Positions 48,001 to 59,009 of a DNA stretch of 64,000 nt are shown one piece after another. Within the stretch, counting starts at the first letter, position 1. The number at the start of each line of letters is the position of its first letter. A model generated the notes under the pieces. It was not told the DNA's origin, did no database searches, and saw nothing but the letters and a program-made list of their open reading frames with translations. The stretch is from the NCBI GenBank assembly GCA_973895155.1, contig OZ316894.1, positions 5,084,001 through 5,148,000 of the forward strand, given 5' to 3'. Source of the stretch: Marsupella aquatica (lineage: Eukaryota; Marchantiophyta). Both the position numbers and the translations under genes were made by a program.

Positions 48001-49158
48001 ACTCCACTGATGGCCATTTGCCTCTAAAACTCCAAGTGAAATGAGATTTTTCATCATGCTGGGAATATGTCTCACATTCCTCAACGTTCTCACAACATCA
48101 TCAAACATCTGAAATCTTACAGATCCAAGTCCAACAACTTGACATGGGATTCCATTTCCCATCAACACTGACCCGTTGGAAACCGTGTAAGAACTGAAAA
48201 AATCTCTCCTAGAGCAAATGTGAAAAGTACATGCACTATCTAGAATCCAGTCATCACTTCCTGGATTTGACACTACGTTGAGAGCATAACCTTGGCATCA
48301 CAATATGTCATCATCATCGAGTAAATCTACCTCATGCGAGCTCGATGCCGCGTTAGCAGATGCAGTAGGGACCTTTACTCGACAATCCCTTTTCATGTGG
48401 CCAGGCTTGCCACAATTCCAACATGCAAGAGGCTTCCTCTCTTGCGATTTCCCTCTGGATTTAGATCTCCCCCGTGATGTAGATCTAAACCTGTTTTGTC
48501 CATTCGTGCGCTGTGTTGCTCTCCCACGGTTCACATTCAACGCAGTGCCAGAAGAAGATGCTGTCTGTGATTGACCCAGCTTCTTCTGAGCATCATCAGA
48601 CAGCAAGGAGCTCACCACCTCATTATACGAAATGGACTTTAGATCTCTATACAAGAGCACCTGTTTCAAGCCCTGATATGATGGCGGTAAGGAGCTTAGC
48701 AGAAGCAAGGCCTTATCCTCATCTTCAACTCCTTTTCCCAGGTTTGACAAATCCACCGCTAGACTGTCAAACTTATCCAGGTGATCCTGCATCTTGCTCC
48801 CTTCCTTGAGCCTGAGGCTCATTAAGAGAGACTTCTTGTACAGCCGGTCTGACGCATCTTCCCGGTAGTACTTCTCTCTAAGAGCCTTGAACAGTGACGC
48901 GCAATCCGCATAATCATCCAGCTGCTTGATGATGTGCGGCTTGAGATATAGCATCACTGCATTGACAGCAATAACCTGCTCCTGTCTCCACTGCCTCACT
49001 GAAATCTCCTCCTCTCCATCATACTGCTCTCGTGATGAAAGTAGATGAGCTAAGCCCATGGCTCGTAGAACACCCTTCACTTGCTTCTCCCATAGCAAGT
49101 AATCAGTACGACCATCGTACTTCTCCACCTCAAACTTCACTCCTCCAAATCTAGCCAT
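45079..49158 (-). pseudogene. Ty1/copia retrotransposon gag-pol with two in-frame stops
   Basis: A single continuous frame read leftward, with probable ATG at 49156-49158 (MARFGGVKFEVEKYDG). Gag (UBN2-like) has the zinc knuckle CWNCGKPGHMKRDC at about 48384-48425. A TGA at 48298-48300 and a TAA at 47524-47526 interrupt it. Protease has the unusual box LDSACTFHIC where copia proteins normally have Asp-Ser-Gly. Integrase shows WHFRLGHMSEKG, CEHCVLGKQHRKPF, SDVWGP, RSDNGGEY and TPQQNGVSERLNRTLLD. RT has YVDDMLIVAKD at about 46020-46050. RNase H includes GYVDSDYGGCLDTRRSTTG and STTEAEYVAAAEA. Integrase before RT defines Ty1/copia. Only two nonsense codons break more than 1300 codons, so the insertion is fairly young. 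Confidence 0.9.
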
Positions 49159-49592
49159 CTCCCTCTTCTTTCCCACTACCGATAGCTCTGGTAGTAACAC
49201 AGCTTCCTCCACTGCACGCCGCACCGGTGATCGTACCGGTGTCACTTGTTCCTCCTCAAACGGTAGCAGCTCCTCCTCAGACTCTCCGCCTGAACGTCGC
49301 AATCCTGAAGCTCCACTGACAAATTTTGCTGCTTACCAGCACGAGAATTGAGCCAGAGATAAATGTGGAATTCTGTAGATCAATTGAACCACTCCTGCCC
49401 CATGAGCAGGTACTCGCATTTGAAAAGTTAAACATTGGAGAGTGACCAAAATTGTCACAACCTGACCTCTTGCCCAGGCATTACCAAAGCACCTAATGCT
49501 AATGCCAGTTGCTTTGGATCCAGAGTGCGCTGGTGAAGGGAGAGGGGATGGGAGACTCCACCATCCACTTGGGCATTCACTCGTTGCGGAGA
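49159..49592. other. Copia upstream region, no 5' LTR recognised
   Basis: The open frame extends back to 49302 without an ATG. No copy of the 44871 LTR start (TGTTAGATATTGC) and no TGGTATCAGAGC-type primer-binding site is seen upstream of it. The 5' end of the copia element therefore appears to be missing or replaced. Confidence 0.5.
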
Positions 49593-50025
49593 TTGTACTT
49601 TATTCTATTTCAGCATCATCTGCGTTAGCTCGTCTATCGCTGCATGAAATTGCGAACATGCAATTCAGGACCTAGGAGTTTGGAAAAGAAGAGACAACTC
49701 AAAATGATCTTCACTATCAACTATGTATTGGTACTGTGATTGCCGTCATAGCCACTTTCAGTAGAAATGTGCAAGCATTTAGAGTGATAAGATAAGGGCA
49801 GTGTTGTACGTCGTGGCACAAAGTAGGCGACCATTGATTGACCATAAACTTAGACTGCCACAAATGGACTCAATCTGGGGTGAAAGGAAGACCCTCTCCA
49901 TTTGTATCTCATCTGAGCACTGGTGGCTACGGAAATTGGGAAACATGTCCACCTATCCTCGTCAACGTTGTATGCAAGGACTCGACTGCCAGAGTCCACC
50001 CTAAAAAAATGTAATTACTATCTCC
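49593..50025. repeat. Duplicated inter-NLR spacer (matches 17790-18225)
   Basis: Near-identical strings in the same order, such as AGCCACTTTCAGTAGA and GTATGCAAGGACTCGACTGC. The matching tract ends at about 50025 (CACCCTAAAAAAATGTAATT). There the other copy continues into sequence found here only from 55403. Confidence 0.85.
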
Positions 50026-50270
50026 GACAGGTTGACCAAATATATTGCCCACTTTCAGATCAGCGGGAGGGCCCCGAGCCAACTGCACCCAATCGTAGAG
50101 CATTTAGATCTCAGCACCTGTAGAGTGTTGGGATACAACCCCTTCGTAAGCAACATCAGCCAGTTTGACTTGCAAACCATCACGTTGACGCAGACATTCT
50201 TTAGTACGTCGTCACATTACAACCTCAGTTCCTCAGAAGTCCCTTCCTCTATGCTGATAACCAGGACATT

Positions 50271-50783
50271 GTGTGGGTTATTGACTGCCACCATGTAGAG
50301 AACTCCATTGAGATTCGTGGCAGTGGAAGGTCTCACAGAAAGTCGAGCCTCCAGGGAGAATTACACGCCCTGCTGTTGACCTTCAAGGACAACAAGACGG
50401 GGAAGGTAGACAATTTTCATGATTTACAAGTTCAACAGCCACAAACTCAAGTGACAGTTGTCACAACTACAGGAAAACCACTATTGGAGGTTTCAGTCGA
50501 TGCCACAAAATTGAAAACCCAATTTCATGATTTACAAGTTCAACGGCCACAAACTCAAATGACAGTTGCCACAACTACAGGAGAACCACTATTGGAGGTT
50601 TCAGTCCATGCCACAATTACAGGAGAACCACTATTGGAGGAAACAGGGGACCCACAATTCACAACACAAACCACAGGAACACCAACAGAAGAAATAGAGG
50701 GAGTTGATCTTGCAATTGGCCCACAGTCGGAAGTTTCTTTCGATTCCACAGCTACAAGAGAACCACTATCGGAGGAAACATGA
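50271..50783 (+). other. 170-codon frame of internal repeats, inverted copy of F-box gene tail
   Basis: A frame containing repeated units such as HDLQVQ(Q/R)PQTQ and TTTG(K/E)PLLEVSV. Its DNA at 50347-50400 and 50412-50480 matches, in opposite orientation, 52437-52487 and 52140-52220 at the tail of the minus-strand F-box pseudogene. No protein family is recognised, and it is more likely repeat-derived than a gene. Confidence 0.35.
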
Positions 50784-50949
50784 GACCCGCACCTCACAAC
50801 ACAAACCACAGGGACACCAAGAGAAGAAACAGAGGAAGTTGATACTTCTATAAGTCTTAGAAGAATTCCTTTCCAGATTTGTAACGACTTAGTTAATTTT
50901 CGTCGGAAATGTGCATACAATCTTGTCGATGACTTGTAATAACTTTGTT

Positions 50950-52035
50950 AATTTTCGTTGGACATGTGCAAAAATCCTTTGAAACGTCCTGCAAAAATGT
51001 TCAAGGCAAAAGAGTTCATTTCAGTGTTGCTGATTTGGCATGCCACGATTAGAATCCAGGCAAAAGAGTTCATTTTGGTGTTAATGATTTGGCATGCCAT
51101 GATTAGACTCCACTCTCATTTCCGGTGTGTCACAAATTCAAGTGCTTCCTGACTTATTTTTTTTGTTCCGAGTCCCTTGCTTTCTTGTTCTTGTTGTTCT
51201 TTTGTTGTTGTTGTTGTTGTTGTTGCTGCTGGTACTTGCGCTGGACGTGCTCTTCATAAGATAATTATTACATCCGAGAGGGAATATTTTATGCCAGTTT
51301 ACTCTCTGTACAGCGGATAGTCTTTACAAATCCCTTTGAAACGTCCTGCACAAAAAGTACAAAGGCAAAAGAGTTCATTTCAGTGTTGTTGGACCATCGA
51401 TGGGTCGTGCTATCGATGGTCTCCTTATCGATGTTCGGGCATCATTGATGTGTGCGGATTCGATTCCACTCTCATTTCTGGTGTGTCCCAGGTTCAAGTG
51501 CTTCCTGTGTTACCTTTTTTGTTCTGCGTCCCTTGTTTTTCACTTCTTCTGCTACTCTGTTTACAAATCCTTTTGAAGCGTCTTGCAAAAAGTACAAGGT
51601 AAAAGAGTTAATTTCAAACAATTGCCTCAAATCAACTAACACCTACTGTAACCCTCACTCTCCTGAAAAGACCGTTTGTTTCTGCCTCACTTTCTTCGTG
51701 ACTTATTTTGTTTGTTCTATGTCTCTTTTCCCCCCCTTCCTCTTCTTTTTCCTCTGTTGCTGCAGTTGCTTGAGCTAGTCGTTCAAGTGCTTCCTGACTT
51801 GCTTTCTTGGGTTTCCTTCCCTGTTTTTTTCCCTTCTGCTGCTGGTGCTGTTGCTGTTGCTGTTGCTGGGAGTTGATTTGGTTGGATAGGTGCGAGAACT
51901 GCTCTCAGGTCCTTCTCTTTGAATTGGTACGTTCAAGTGCTTCCTGACTTGCTTTCTTGGGTTTCCTTCCCTGCTTTCTCCCTTCTGCTTTTACTGCTGC
52001 TGCTGGTGCTGTGTGTTGATATGGTTGGATATGCT
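50950..52035. repeat. Degenerate tandem repeats and (TTG/TGC)n microsatellites
   Basis: Repeated landmarks are CCTTTGAAACGTCCTGCA at about 50976 and 51331 with a diverged copy near 51568, CAAAAGAGTTCATTT at 51006, 51062 and 51366, and CAAGTGCTTCCTGACTTGCT with CTTGGGTTTCCTTCCCTG at 51784 and 51933. A (TTG)n run lies at 51190-51228, with GCTGCTG-type runs near 51840-51865 and 51995. Short frames here are repeat artefacts. Confidence 0.7.
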
Positions 52036-52454
52036 CGGTGTTGATATGGTTGTTGGGTGTCGATCCAACTCTATGACATCGGCTGAAACCTCTGATAGTG
52101 ATCCTGTAGTTGGAGACCCAATTTCATGAATTACAGTGATCATAGTGGTCCTCCTGTAGCTGTGACAACTGTCACTTGAGTTTGTGACTATTGAACTTGT
52201 AAATCATGAAATTGGGTCTCCAACTCAAGCATTGAACGGGGCACCTTGTGCTTCCGTTGGCGCAATTCCTGGACTTCCGACAGTTGGATGGCCGACAAAA
52301 GCACCTGCTAGACCATAGCGACCTTAACATCAACCACAACGACCTTAACATATGATAGCAAAGTTGAAATTTCCTACAAAGCAGTTTCACTTTGACAAAG
52401 AAGTGCAAGGTACCTTCTCAATTGCCTGCCTTTTCGTCTTGTTGTCCTTGAAGG

Positions 52455-53095
52455 TCAACAGCAGGGCATGTAATTCTCCCTGGAGGTTTCTGACTTGGAG
52501 TTGTAGATCTGCGCAAAATAGCCACTCCCACCATAGGAGAGGAGGATCATCTTGTATGTCTTCGTAGATGGGTCTATCACCAGATTGTTGCAGCTGACAT
52601 AACTAGTCCTCAGCGGACAAGCAGGCAATAGCTTCCAGGTCCGGGTCAAAACGTTGGCCACATACAGATTATGCATCTCAGTCCCCGTTTTTGACCAAGG
52701 AAACCCATACAACAGAGTTCCTTCCATTCGCCAATATGACCTGGACAAGAACTGATTCCGGCTCCCCAGGAACAAATTGTCAGGCAAGAAAGAAAGTGAG
52801 GGCAGTTTTGCCCAATTTTAAGATGCCATGTCATAAGCAAGGGCATTCTCCTTGCCAATGAGGATAGGGGAGAAGCTCTCCCAACTGCTGGACCACTTAC
52901 CCACCTGATTCTGAAATGATGCAGCTAGGGACTTCTGGGCTTCGTCAGATAGCGATGAAATGGGCGAGAATCTGGCCAGCCATGATTTCGAGAGGCCCCA
53001 AGCTTTGAATATGTACGGGAAAGGCACCATTGCAACCATCCTTTCTACTAAAATAAATCCTCTGGTAAGATCTGACTCACCTCCCCCAAGTTCTC
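52455..53095 (-). pseudogene. F-box/kelch-like protein pseudogene
   Basis: Read leftward. The F-box start ILPEDLF lies in one frame near 53070, and VERMVAMVPFPYIFKAW(G)LSKSWLARFSPI follows after a one-base frameshift. The downstream region characteristic of plant F-box proteins has WAKLPSLSFLPDN, LYVANVLTRTWKLLP and a kelch-like SYGGSGYFAQIYNSKS. TAA at 52818-52820 interrupts the frame within AYDMAS-NWAKLP. Such proteins recruit targets to SCF ubiquitin ligases. The frameshift and stop indicate decay. Assignment rests on remembered family motifs. Confidence 0.65.
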
Positions 53096-53335
53096 TCCCA
53101 CCACCATTTCTGTTGTTGTGGTGCAACTGCTCACGGTTGTGTTCTTTCTAGAAGACGCAAGTATCTCAGAACATCTGTGATCCAATCCTCTCCGTGCATT
53201 GCTCACTGTTGTGTTCATTCTGGAAGCCTCAAGCATTTCAGAACATCTAGCTGTAATCCAATCCTCTCCCTCCGAGGTCGGATATCCATACCAATTAAGA
53301 TTGAAAACCTTTAGGAATCAACCAGGGAGTCAGGC

Positions 53336-53440
53336 CAGCCACAACACTAACCCACAAAACAAATGTATTTGAGATTTGTTTCTATAAAGCCACAACACTA
53401 ACCCACAAAACAAATGTATTTGAGATTTGTTTCTCTAAAA
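53336..53440. repeat. Short tandem duplication, period about 53 bp
   Basis: The stretch beginning GCCACAACACTAACCCACAA and ending GAGATTTGTTTCT occurs at about 53338 and again at about 53391, nearly identical. Confidence 0.85.
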
Positions 53441-54099
53441 TTCATTCACTCCAAGTTCTACAATCAGTTGGATGCTCCTCCACAGCTCGGCGTGGAAACC
53501 AGAAATGTAAGTGGCTGGGAGACAACGCAAAACTCGTATACTAGACTGAAAGGGAACCATGTAAGGGCCGCGGTGGGGCCTAATTCAAAGATCAATTGCA
53601 TGATGGGACCTCAAATCCATTTAGTACATGACAGCCAAAGCTTTGAGAAGAGGTGAATGCACATTGCTCCTCCCTGGGAAGGTCTTTGCGAAACATGGTC
53701 ATTGGAAGAGACTGGTGCGCTAACAACTTCATCACATGCAACAGTCTGACCCGTGAACAAAAACTTTCAGTTCAAGCAAAGACAAAAAACTTTCAGTTCA
53801 AGTAAAGACGAAGCTTTGGACAGATTATGGAATACCTGATTGGTGCCTACTTTGATACTCCTAGATGATGATCAATCATCAATCCCGCCATGGCATAGTG
53901 AACTTGACCGTGATTAAGCCCTGCGTTCTCCCTACATATCGTCAGACCTGACCATTGAGAAATTGAGGAGACAAAGATGGATCACTGTCGGACGAGAGGA
54001 AGCATTGAGGCACTGTTGTCACTGTAGATGTTCAGGTAAGGGCGCAGCGAGAGCCGACAGAAGACCTCTAGAGCACAAAAGTGTGGACCGGGGTATTAC
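53441..54099. other. Intergenic DNA, nothing recognised
   Basis: No open frame with a motif and no repeat shared with other parts of the window. The 53414-53656 frame has no family signature. Confidence 0.4.
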
Positions 54100-54410
54100 A
54101 AACGACAGGAAACAGCAAACAGTAACAGGAAACAGATACTGGTAACAGGAAAATGAGTGGTAATTTTTTTTAATTTTTTTTTGGAATTTTTTTTTTTTTT
54201 TTCCAATTTTTTAATTTTTTTTGCTAGCGCTCAACGCTGGTAATGCTAGCGCCCAAAGCTAGCCAAAAAATGTTGTAATATTTTATTTTTTGGAAAATGT
54301 AACTTTTTAGAAAATATTTTCACATGGTTACTTTTCTTGGTAACAGTAACTTTTTGCTGGTAATAGGAAAATTTTTGCTGGTACCAGTAAACCTATTTCC
54401 TGTTTACTTT
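54100..54410. repeat. AT-rich foldback-like element
   Basis: The left end has CAGGAAACAGCAAACAGTAA and CTGGTAACAGGAAAA. The right end read on the minus strand has GTAAACAGGAAATAGG followed by CTGGTACCAGCAAAAA. The ends are therefore roughly inverted. The core is poly-T/A with GCTAGCGCTCAACGCTGG and GCTAGCGCCCAAAGCTAG. No coding capacity. Possibly a MITE. Confidence 0.45.
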
Positions 54411-55400
54411 CACGCATGCCATACCCGGTGAACCTCTGATATTCTCATCAACCATTTGTTTTAACACCTCAGCGTACCTCATTGGCGCTCGCCGAGCACA
54501 TCGACGTATATTATTGAAGATTCTGATTGGTCCACTGCTAAAAATATTCGGGAATTCTGTAAACTCCATTGTTGAGGAGTATCTGAAGAAAAGGCATTGC
54601 CGACTTTCCACTTTGGTGAGCACCCCTAAAAATTTCTTCCAGTCTCCAGGAGAGCTCCACGGTGGGGACCTCTTTCGCCCTTGTTTGGGACCAGCTCTCA
54701 ACTTTTCACTTAATTTTCTTTCGTGCTTATTTTCAACGCGGTGAGGTAGACTCAGGAATTGAGGGATGTCGAAGATCGTATCACGTGAAGAACCTTGGGC
54801 GTCCAGCCAACGAAGGTGTAGTGCCTGTTGTTCAACAAGTACATGGAACTAGATCCTGCCCAGGCTTCTCCTGCCAATGGGCTTGACATATGCATGGCGT
54901 CAGCCCTTCCAAAAGCACGCCAATATTGAGTTGCTTCAAATTCACCGAGCGTGTTCATACCGCCATAGCCTGCAGGCATCCATGTGGCATTGCACATAGT
55001 CAATTGAATCTTTGCGCTAGCCACTCTATCGGACGCTGAGATCTTAATTTCTGTTCCGATCGTTCAATTGGCTCACAGGTGAAACCATCTCGATCATTTT
55101 GTCGCAGCTGGGCTGAAGAACAAAAGAGACAGCGCTACCATTATCAAATTTCACGACGGGTTTCTCACTCCATCTAAGTTGTAAGTAAGCTTCAGGGAGT
55201 ATCCAATCTACTCTTTGAATCAATAGCTCCGATCCGTCTGCTGGCAATGACTGAGAATCTACTTGGCTCGCCCTTGCTCGAGCTGTGGACAAGCAATGAA
55301 GAGCTAGCTCATTCACGAACTCACTTCGACATGATCCCAGACAGATGTGCCAGGGGATTGTGGGCAGCTGTGGCAGGGAGGGTCTTGGGTTTTCTCAGGG
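54411..55400 (-). other. Unrecognised minus-strand open frames
   Basis: Three frames read leftward: 55316-55044, 55024-54752 and 54701-54393. They have protein-like composition, for example RVDWILPEAYLQLRWSEK, WMPAGYGGMNTLGEFEATQY and LLNNRHYTFVGWTPKV. They could be exons or a decayed gene. I do not recognise a family, and no splice pair that I tried joins the first two in phase. Function is not assigned. Confidence 0.3.
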
Positions 55401-55402
55401 TT

Positions 55403-58400
55403 GGTGGTGACTTTCTGGTCAAATTCATGGAGGCCTCTATTCTCATGGTGGTTGTTAGTAGCCTACCTAGCCTGTGTTGTTCTCATGGTGGTTGTTAGTA
55501 ACGCACCTAGCCCGTGTTGTCAATAGTAACTGATGTTGAGAATAAGTGCTCTTGGGTCGAAGTGAGATGGCCAGGCAATTGCATATTGAGGGGAGTCGGT
55601 GAGTCAGTTTGGCAAGTGGACTTCAATTAGTGTACAAGTTGGGGGGAAAGTGATGGGTTGGACATGGAAAAGGTGCACCCTACAGTGACCCATGAAGTTA
55701 CCTCTCATAGTTAGGAAAAAAGATGTCCCACGAAGGTACTTCTCATGGTTAGGAAAAGATGTCAAAGTAACGCAACCTCACCTTAATCCAACTGCCAAGG
55801 AGTCTTCCCACCAGATGACATTTTGTAAAGCACACTATGAGAAAGAAATAGTAGGATTGCACATTATAGTGTTTAGAAAGATACAATTTCATATACTCTG
55901 AGTCCCTTTAATTTTCAGGCACTCTCTCATGAGTTCCCTATCAGTCAAATTATCACTCACTCCCATCAGCTGTCTTGCTCGTTTAGAAAACTCTATCAGG
56001 CACTCCCCTTAGGCAAATTTCTTCTCAGCTGATCTTGCTGACTCCTTGTTTTGCTTGGCGGCCTCAATGACTGAACATTTCTAGGGGAAAGAATCATCTT
56101 GTCCAAACTTGTTGATTCACTCCTTCAATTCAGCCCCAATGAGGAGGACGGTTCTTTGCACTGATGGAAATACTGATATCTGATACCCACGAGTGATAAC
56201 TAATGGGGTTATGACACTCATTGTCATGTTAGTTGGAGTGCTTGGTCTGGGGAGTAAGGATGAGTGGAAAGATAGCTGAACACCTGAGTCACTAGTATGA
56301 CCTATTGATCACTCAACCTGGCAATTAAAGATTTGCTCTCGAACCAAGCTGTGAAGCTACAAAGTACTCTATACTTAATGTTTTGCGAGTTAAGTTGCAA
56401 AAGGTATGCCCTGTTGAGAGGTTTGGAAAATCCTCCCGATTTGTTGAGAAGAAATGAGCTTCCTCTAATATGTCTTTTCAAGTTAGTAAACCCTTGAAGG
56501 AGGCATTGCTATGTGCATGGTTGACCAATTTCAGAGGAGAAGCAAAGTGAGATCTTACCAGGGTAATTTCTAGGGTGTTTTTGTTGATTTGCCTAGGCAG
56601 TGAATGTTACCATGTGTCGAGGAGGAGATGCTACAAAATTCAAGTGTCCATCCAAGTACCATTGTCAAACATTTTTGTCCATCCCTGCTTCGACTTGCAA
56701 ACAATGTTCTATTGATCTTTTTTTATTTTTCTTTGCATTGTTTACTATCCTATGTATCCCCCACACTAGTGTAAATTACTAATCTGCCCCCAAAACTAAA
56801 CTAATTATCAGATTGCCCCCATTTGGTGTATGGGTTGGCTTAGCTCGACTATACTGACCCATGATTACTGGCATACCATTGGGTTGCGCCCCACTTTACG
56901 GTTGGAGGGAATTAGTTTGGACAAATTATGAGCCTCAGTCCACGTGTTCCCATAAAAACATGTGGCATCTTGGGCTTGTCTAGTCTGGCTAATCCAACTC
57001 ACATACAAAATGGGGGCAACCTGGTGATTCATTAATTTTCGAGGCAGGTTAGTGAATTTAACTTGTTTGGGGGTAGGGAAGTAAAAGATGGATTTTTCCT
57101 TCTTCTTTTTTTAAATGTGGGGGGAGGGGAAGGGAAACCCTGTCCAAGACAACAAGCCACAAAACCAGCCAGATGTCTCAGGTTCTATTAAGTTTTTTTC
57201 CCCAAATCCCATGAGATTTCTCATTATTTTTCTTGCAGTTTTTGCATCATTCACATGAGACATTACACTTGGTTTGCAACTTTTGGTAGCCACAAACTCC
57301 AAAGGTTTTTTCTTTAAATTCCATTGAGCTTTGAACTCTTGGGGATATCTATTCTAAAAGACTTATTGTTGCAAATTCCAACAACAAAATCTTCATTTTT
57401 TCATTTGAGTTCAAACTACCTACTGTTCCAGGGTCATTCAAGGGGGCATTCTGTTCAGATAGAAAATCTGGACCCTCAATTTGAGTTTCAACAATAAATT
57501 TGAAGCATTTTTCTGTTGTAGGTCAAACTTACCTACCAAATTCCCATGAACAGGTGGCCTGGGCCTTGTATTAGAATAGTGCATGAGGGGGGAGTTCTAC
57601 TGAAATCAAAAGCCCTATGGTAGACCTAGCTTCTATTTGCCTTTTTCAAACAGTAAGTTCTGGCAAGGATCATATAGAGCCCTGTTTGAAACATGGATTA
57701 GAACTTTTCTAATGGAGACAAGGCCGTGTTTGTCTCACTCCATTGGAGACAAAGATTGCATGTGCAAACATAACAACAAAAATTCAATTCACTTCAAGCC
57801 TATCCTCCAACACAAAGTTCAGGTGTTCTATTACAGGATAGCCTCATGTTTTAAGAGATAACACTTTTTGTCAGACTCCGTATTTCTGTAAATTTTCAAG
57901 TCTACAATGGATGATAACTTAAACCTAAAAGTTTCAAATCCTCATTTCCATCAATTTTGGGAAAGAGGGACTTAACCAGGTCCCTCGTGCATCCAAATTC
58001 GAGGTTTTATATAAATGTTTTGTATAACGGATTGGAGATGCAAATCTAGAAAAGCTTGATAACCTATTGGAATTGTTAAATTCCATAGAAAAGGGATCAC
58101 AAACACATTCAGTTGAATAAATGGTTTTTTGTAAATAGTTTTAATTTGAGCAGGTGTTGATTCTAAATCTAGTTTTGTGGATTCTATGCTTAATACACAA
58201 GGTCGTAAAACATCAGGCTATCTATTACAGGATAGCCTCACGTTTTAAGAGATAGGATAGCCTCACGTTTTAAGAGATAACACTTTTTGTCGGACTCTGT
58301 GTTTCTGTAATTTTTCAACTCTACAATGCATGTTAACTTAAATCTAAAAGTTTCAAATCCTCATTTCCATCAATTTTGGGAAAGAGGGATTTAACCAGGT

Positions 58401-58790
58401 CCCTCAGGCGTCTTGTGGACTACATGGGCACCATAGATGGATTTTAGACTTTACCAGCCCGGACTACATGGGCACCATAGATGGATTTTAGACTTTACCA
58501 GCCCGTCTGACGGTGGATTGTCCAAAGTATTGAGATGTGGTTACACCTCACACTTGAATGCAGTCAACACCAGGTCCTTCTCCGCTAAGCAGGGTGCGAC
58601 CACTTGACTCAGAGCATAACTCCATCTGAAGAATATATATTAAGCTTTGGTAAGACTTGATATTTTACTTGATTACAGAATGAACCCTGTTGGAGCTGAA
58701 AATTGCTTGGTGTGATCTATGAAGTTCAAGCTACTTAACAAAAAACGTTTTGTACATCTCCAACACTCAATCCTATATACTCAAAATCTT
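55403..58790. repeat. Duplicated inter-NLR spacer (copy beside C)
   Basis: Homologous to 18226-20036 plus 32049-33300 and lacking the 12-kb retrotransposon. The uninterrupted site reads CAGGTGTTCTATTACAGG at about 57820-57837. It contains further local duplications. A segment beginning TATTACAGGATAGCCTCA recurs at about 57830 and 58220. A 25-base run GGATAGCCTCACGTTTTAAG is doubled near 58231. A 44-base unit starting GGACTACATGGGCACCATAG is doubled at 58417 and 58461. No gene is recognised. Confidence 0.85.
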
Positions 58791-59009
58791 GCCTAATCTG
58801 GCTTCCTAGTGCATAATTATGTAGGACTCCACATAGGCATCCACTTTGCTAACCAGAAAACAAGTAACAAAAATTAGGTTTTCTGGGCAATATGACATAC
58901 ATTGGGCTAGTGAGAGACTACGTGTGCTAGCGAAGTGGTGTCTATTTGGGTTTTTCCCTCGTATGACAAAAACGTTTGCCAATGCCACCAAAAATTCCTC
59001 GCATGGTAC
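58791..59009. repeat. 3' flank of NLR copy C (shortened)
   Basis: Matches only the last part of the 3' block of copy B (about 34378-34592), for example TATGACAAAAACGTTTGCCA and AAAAATTCCTCGCATGGTAC. The rest of that block is absent, so the unit boundary here was formed by a different breakpoint. Confidence 0.75.

Noticed and set aside
54752-55316. A spliced gene joining 55316-55044 to 55024-54752
   Set aside because: The candidate donor GTGAGC and acceptor CTCAG give a stop or wrong phase, and no family is recognised. Kept only as an unassigned stretch.
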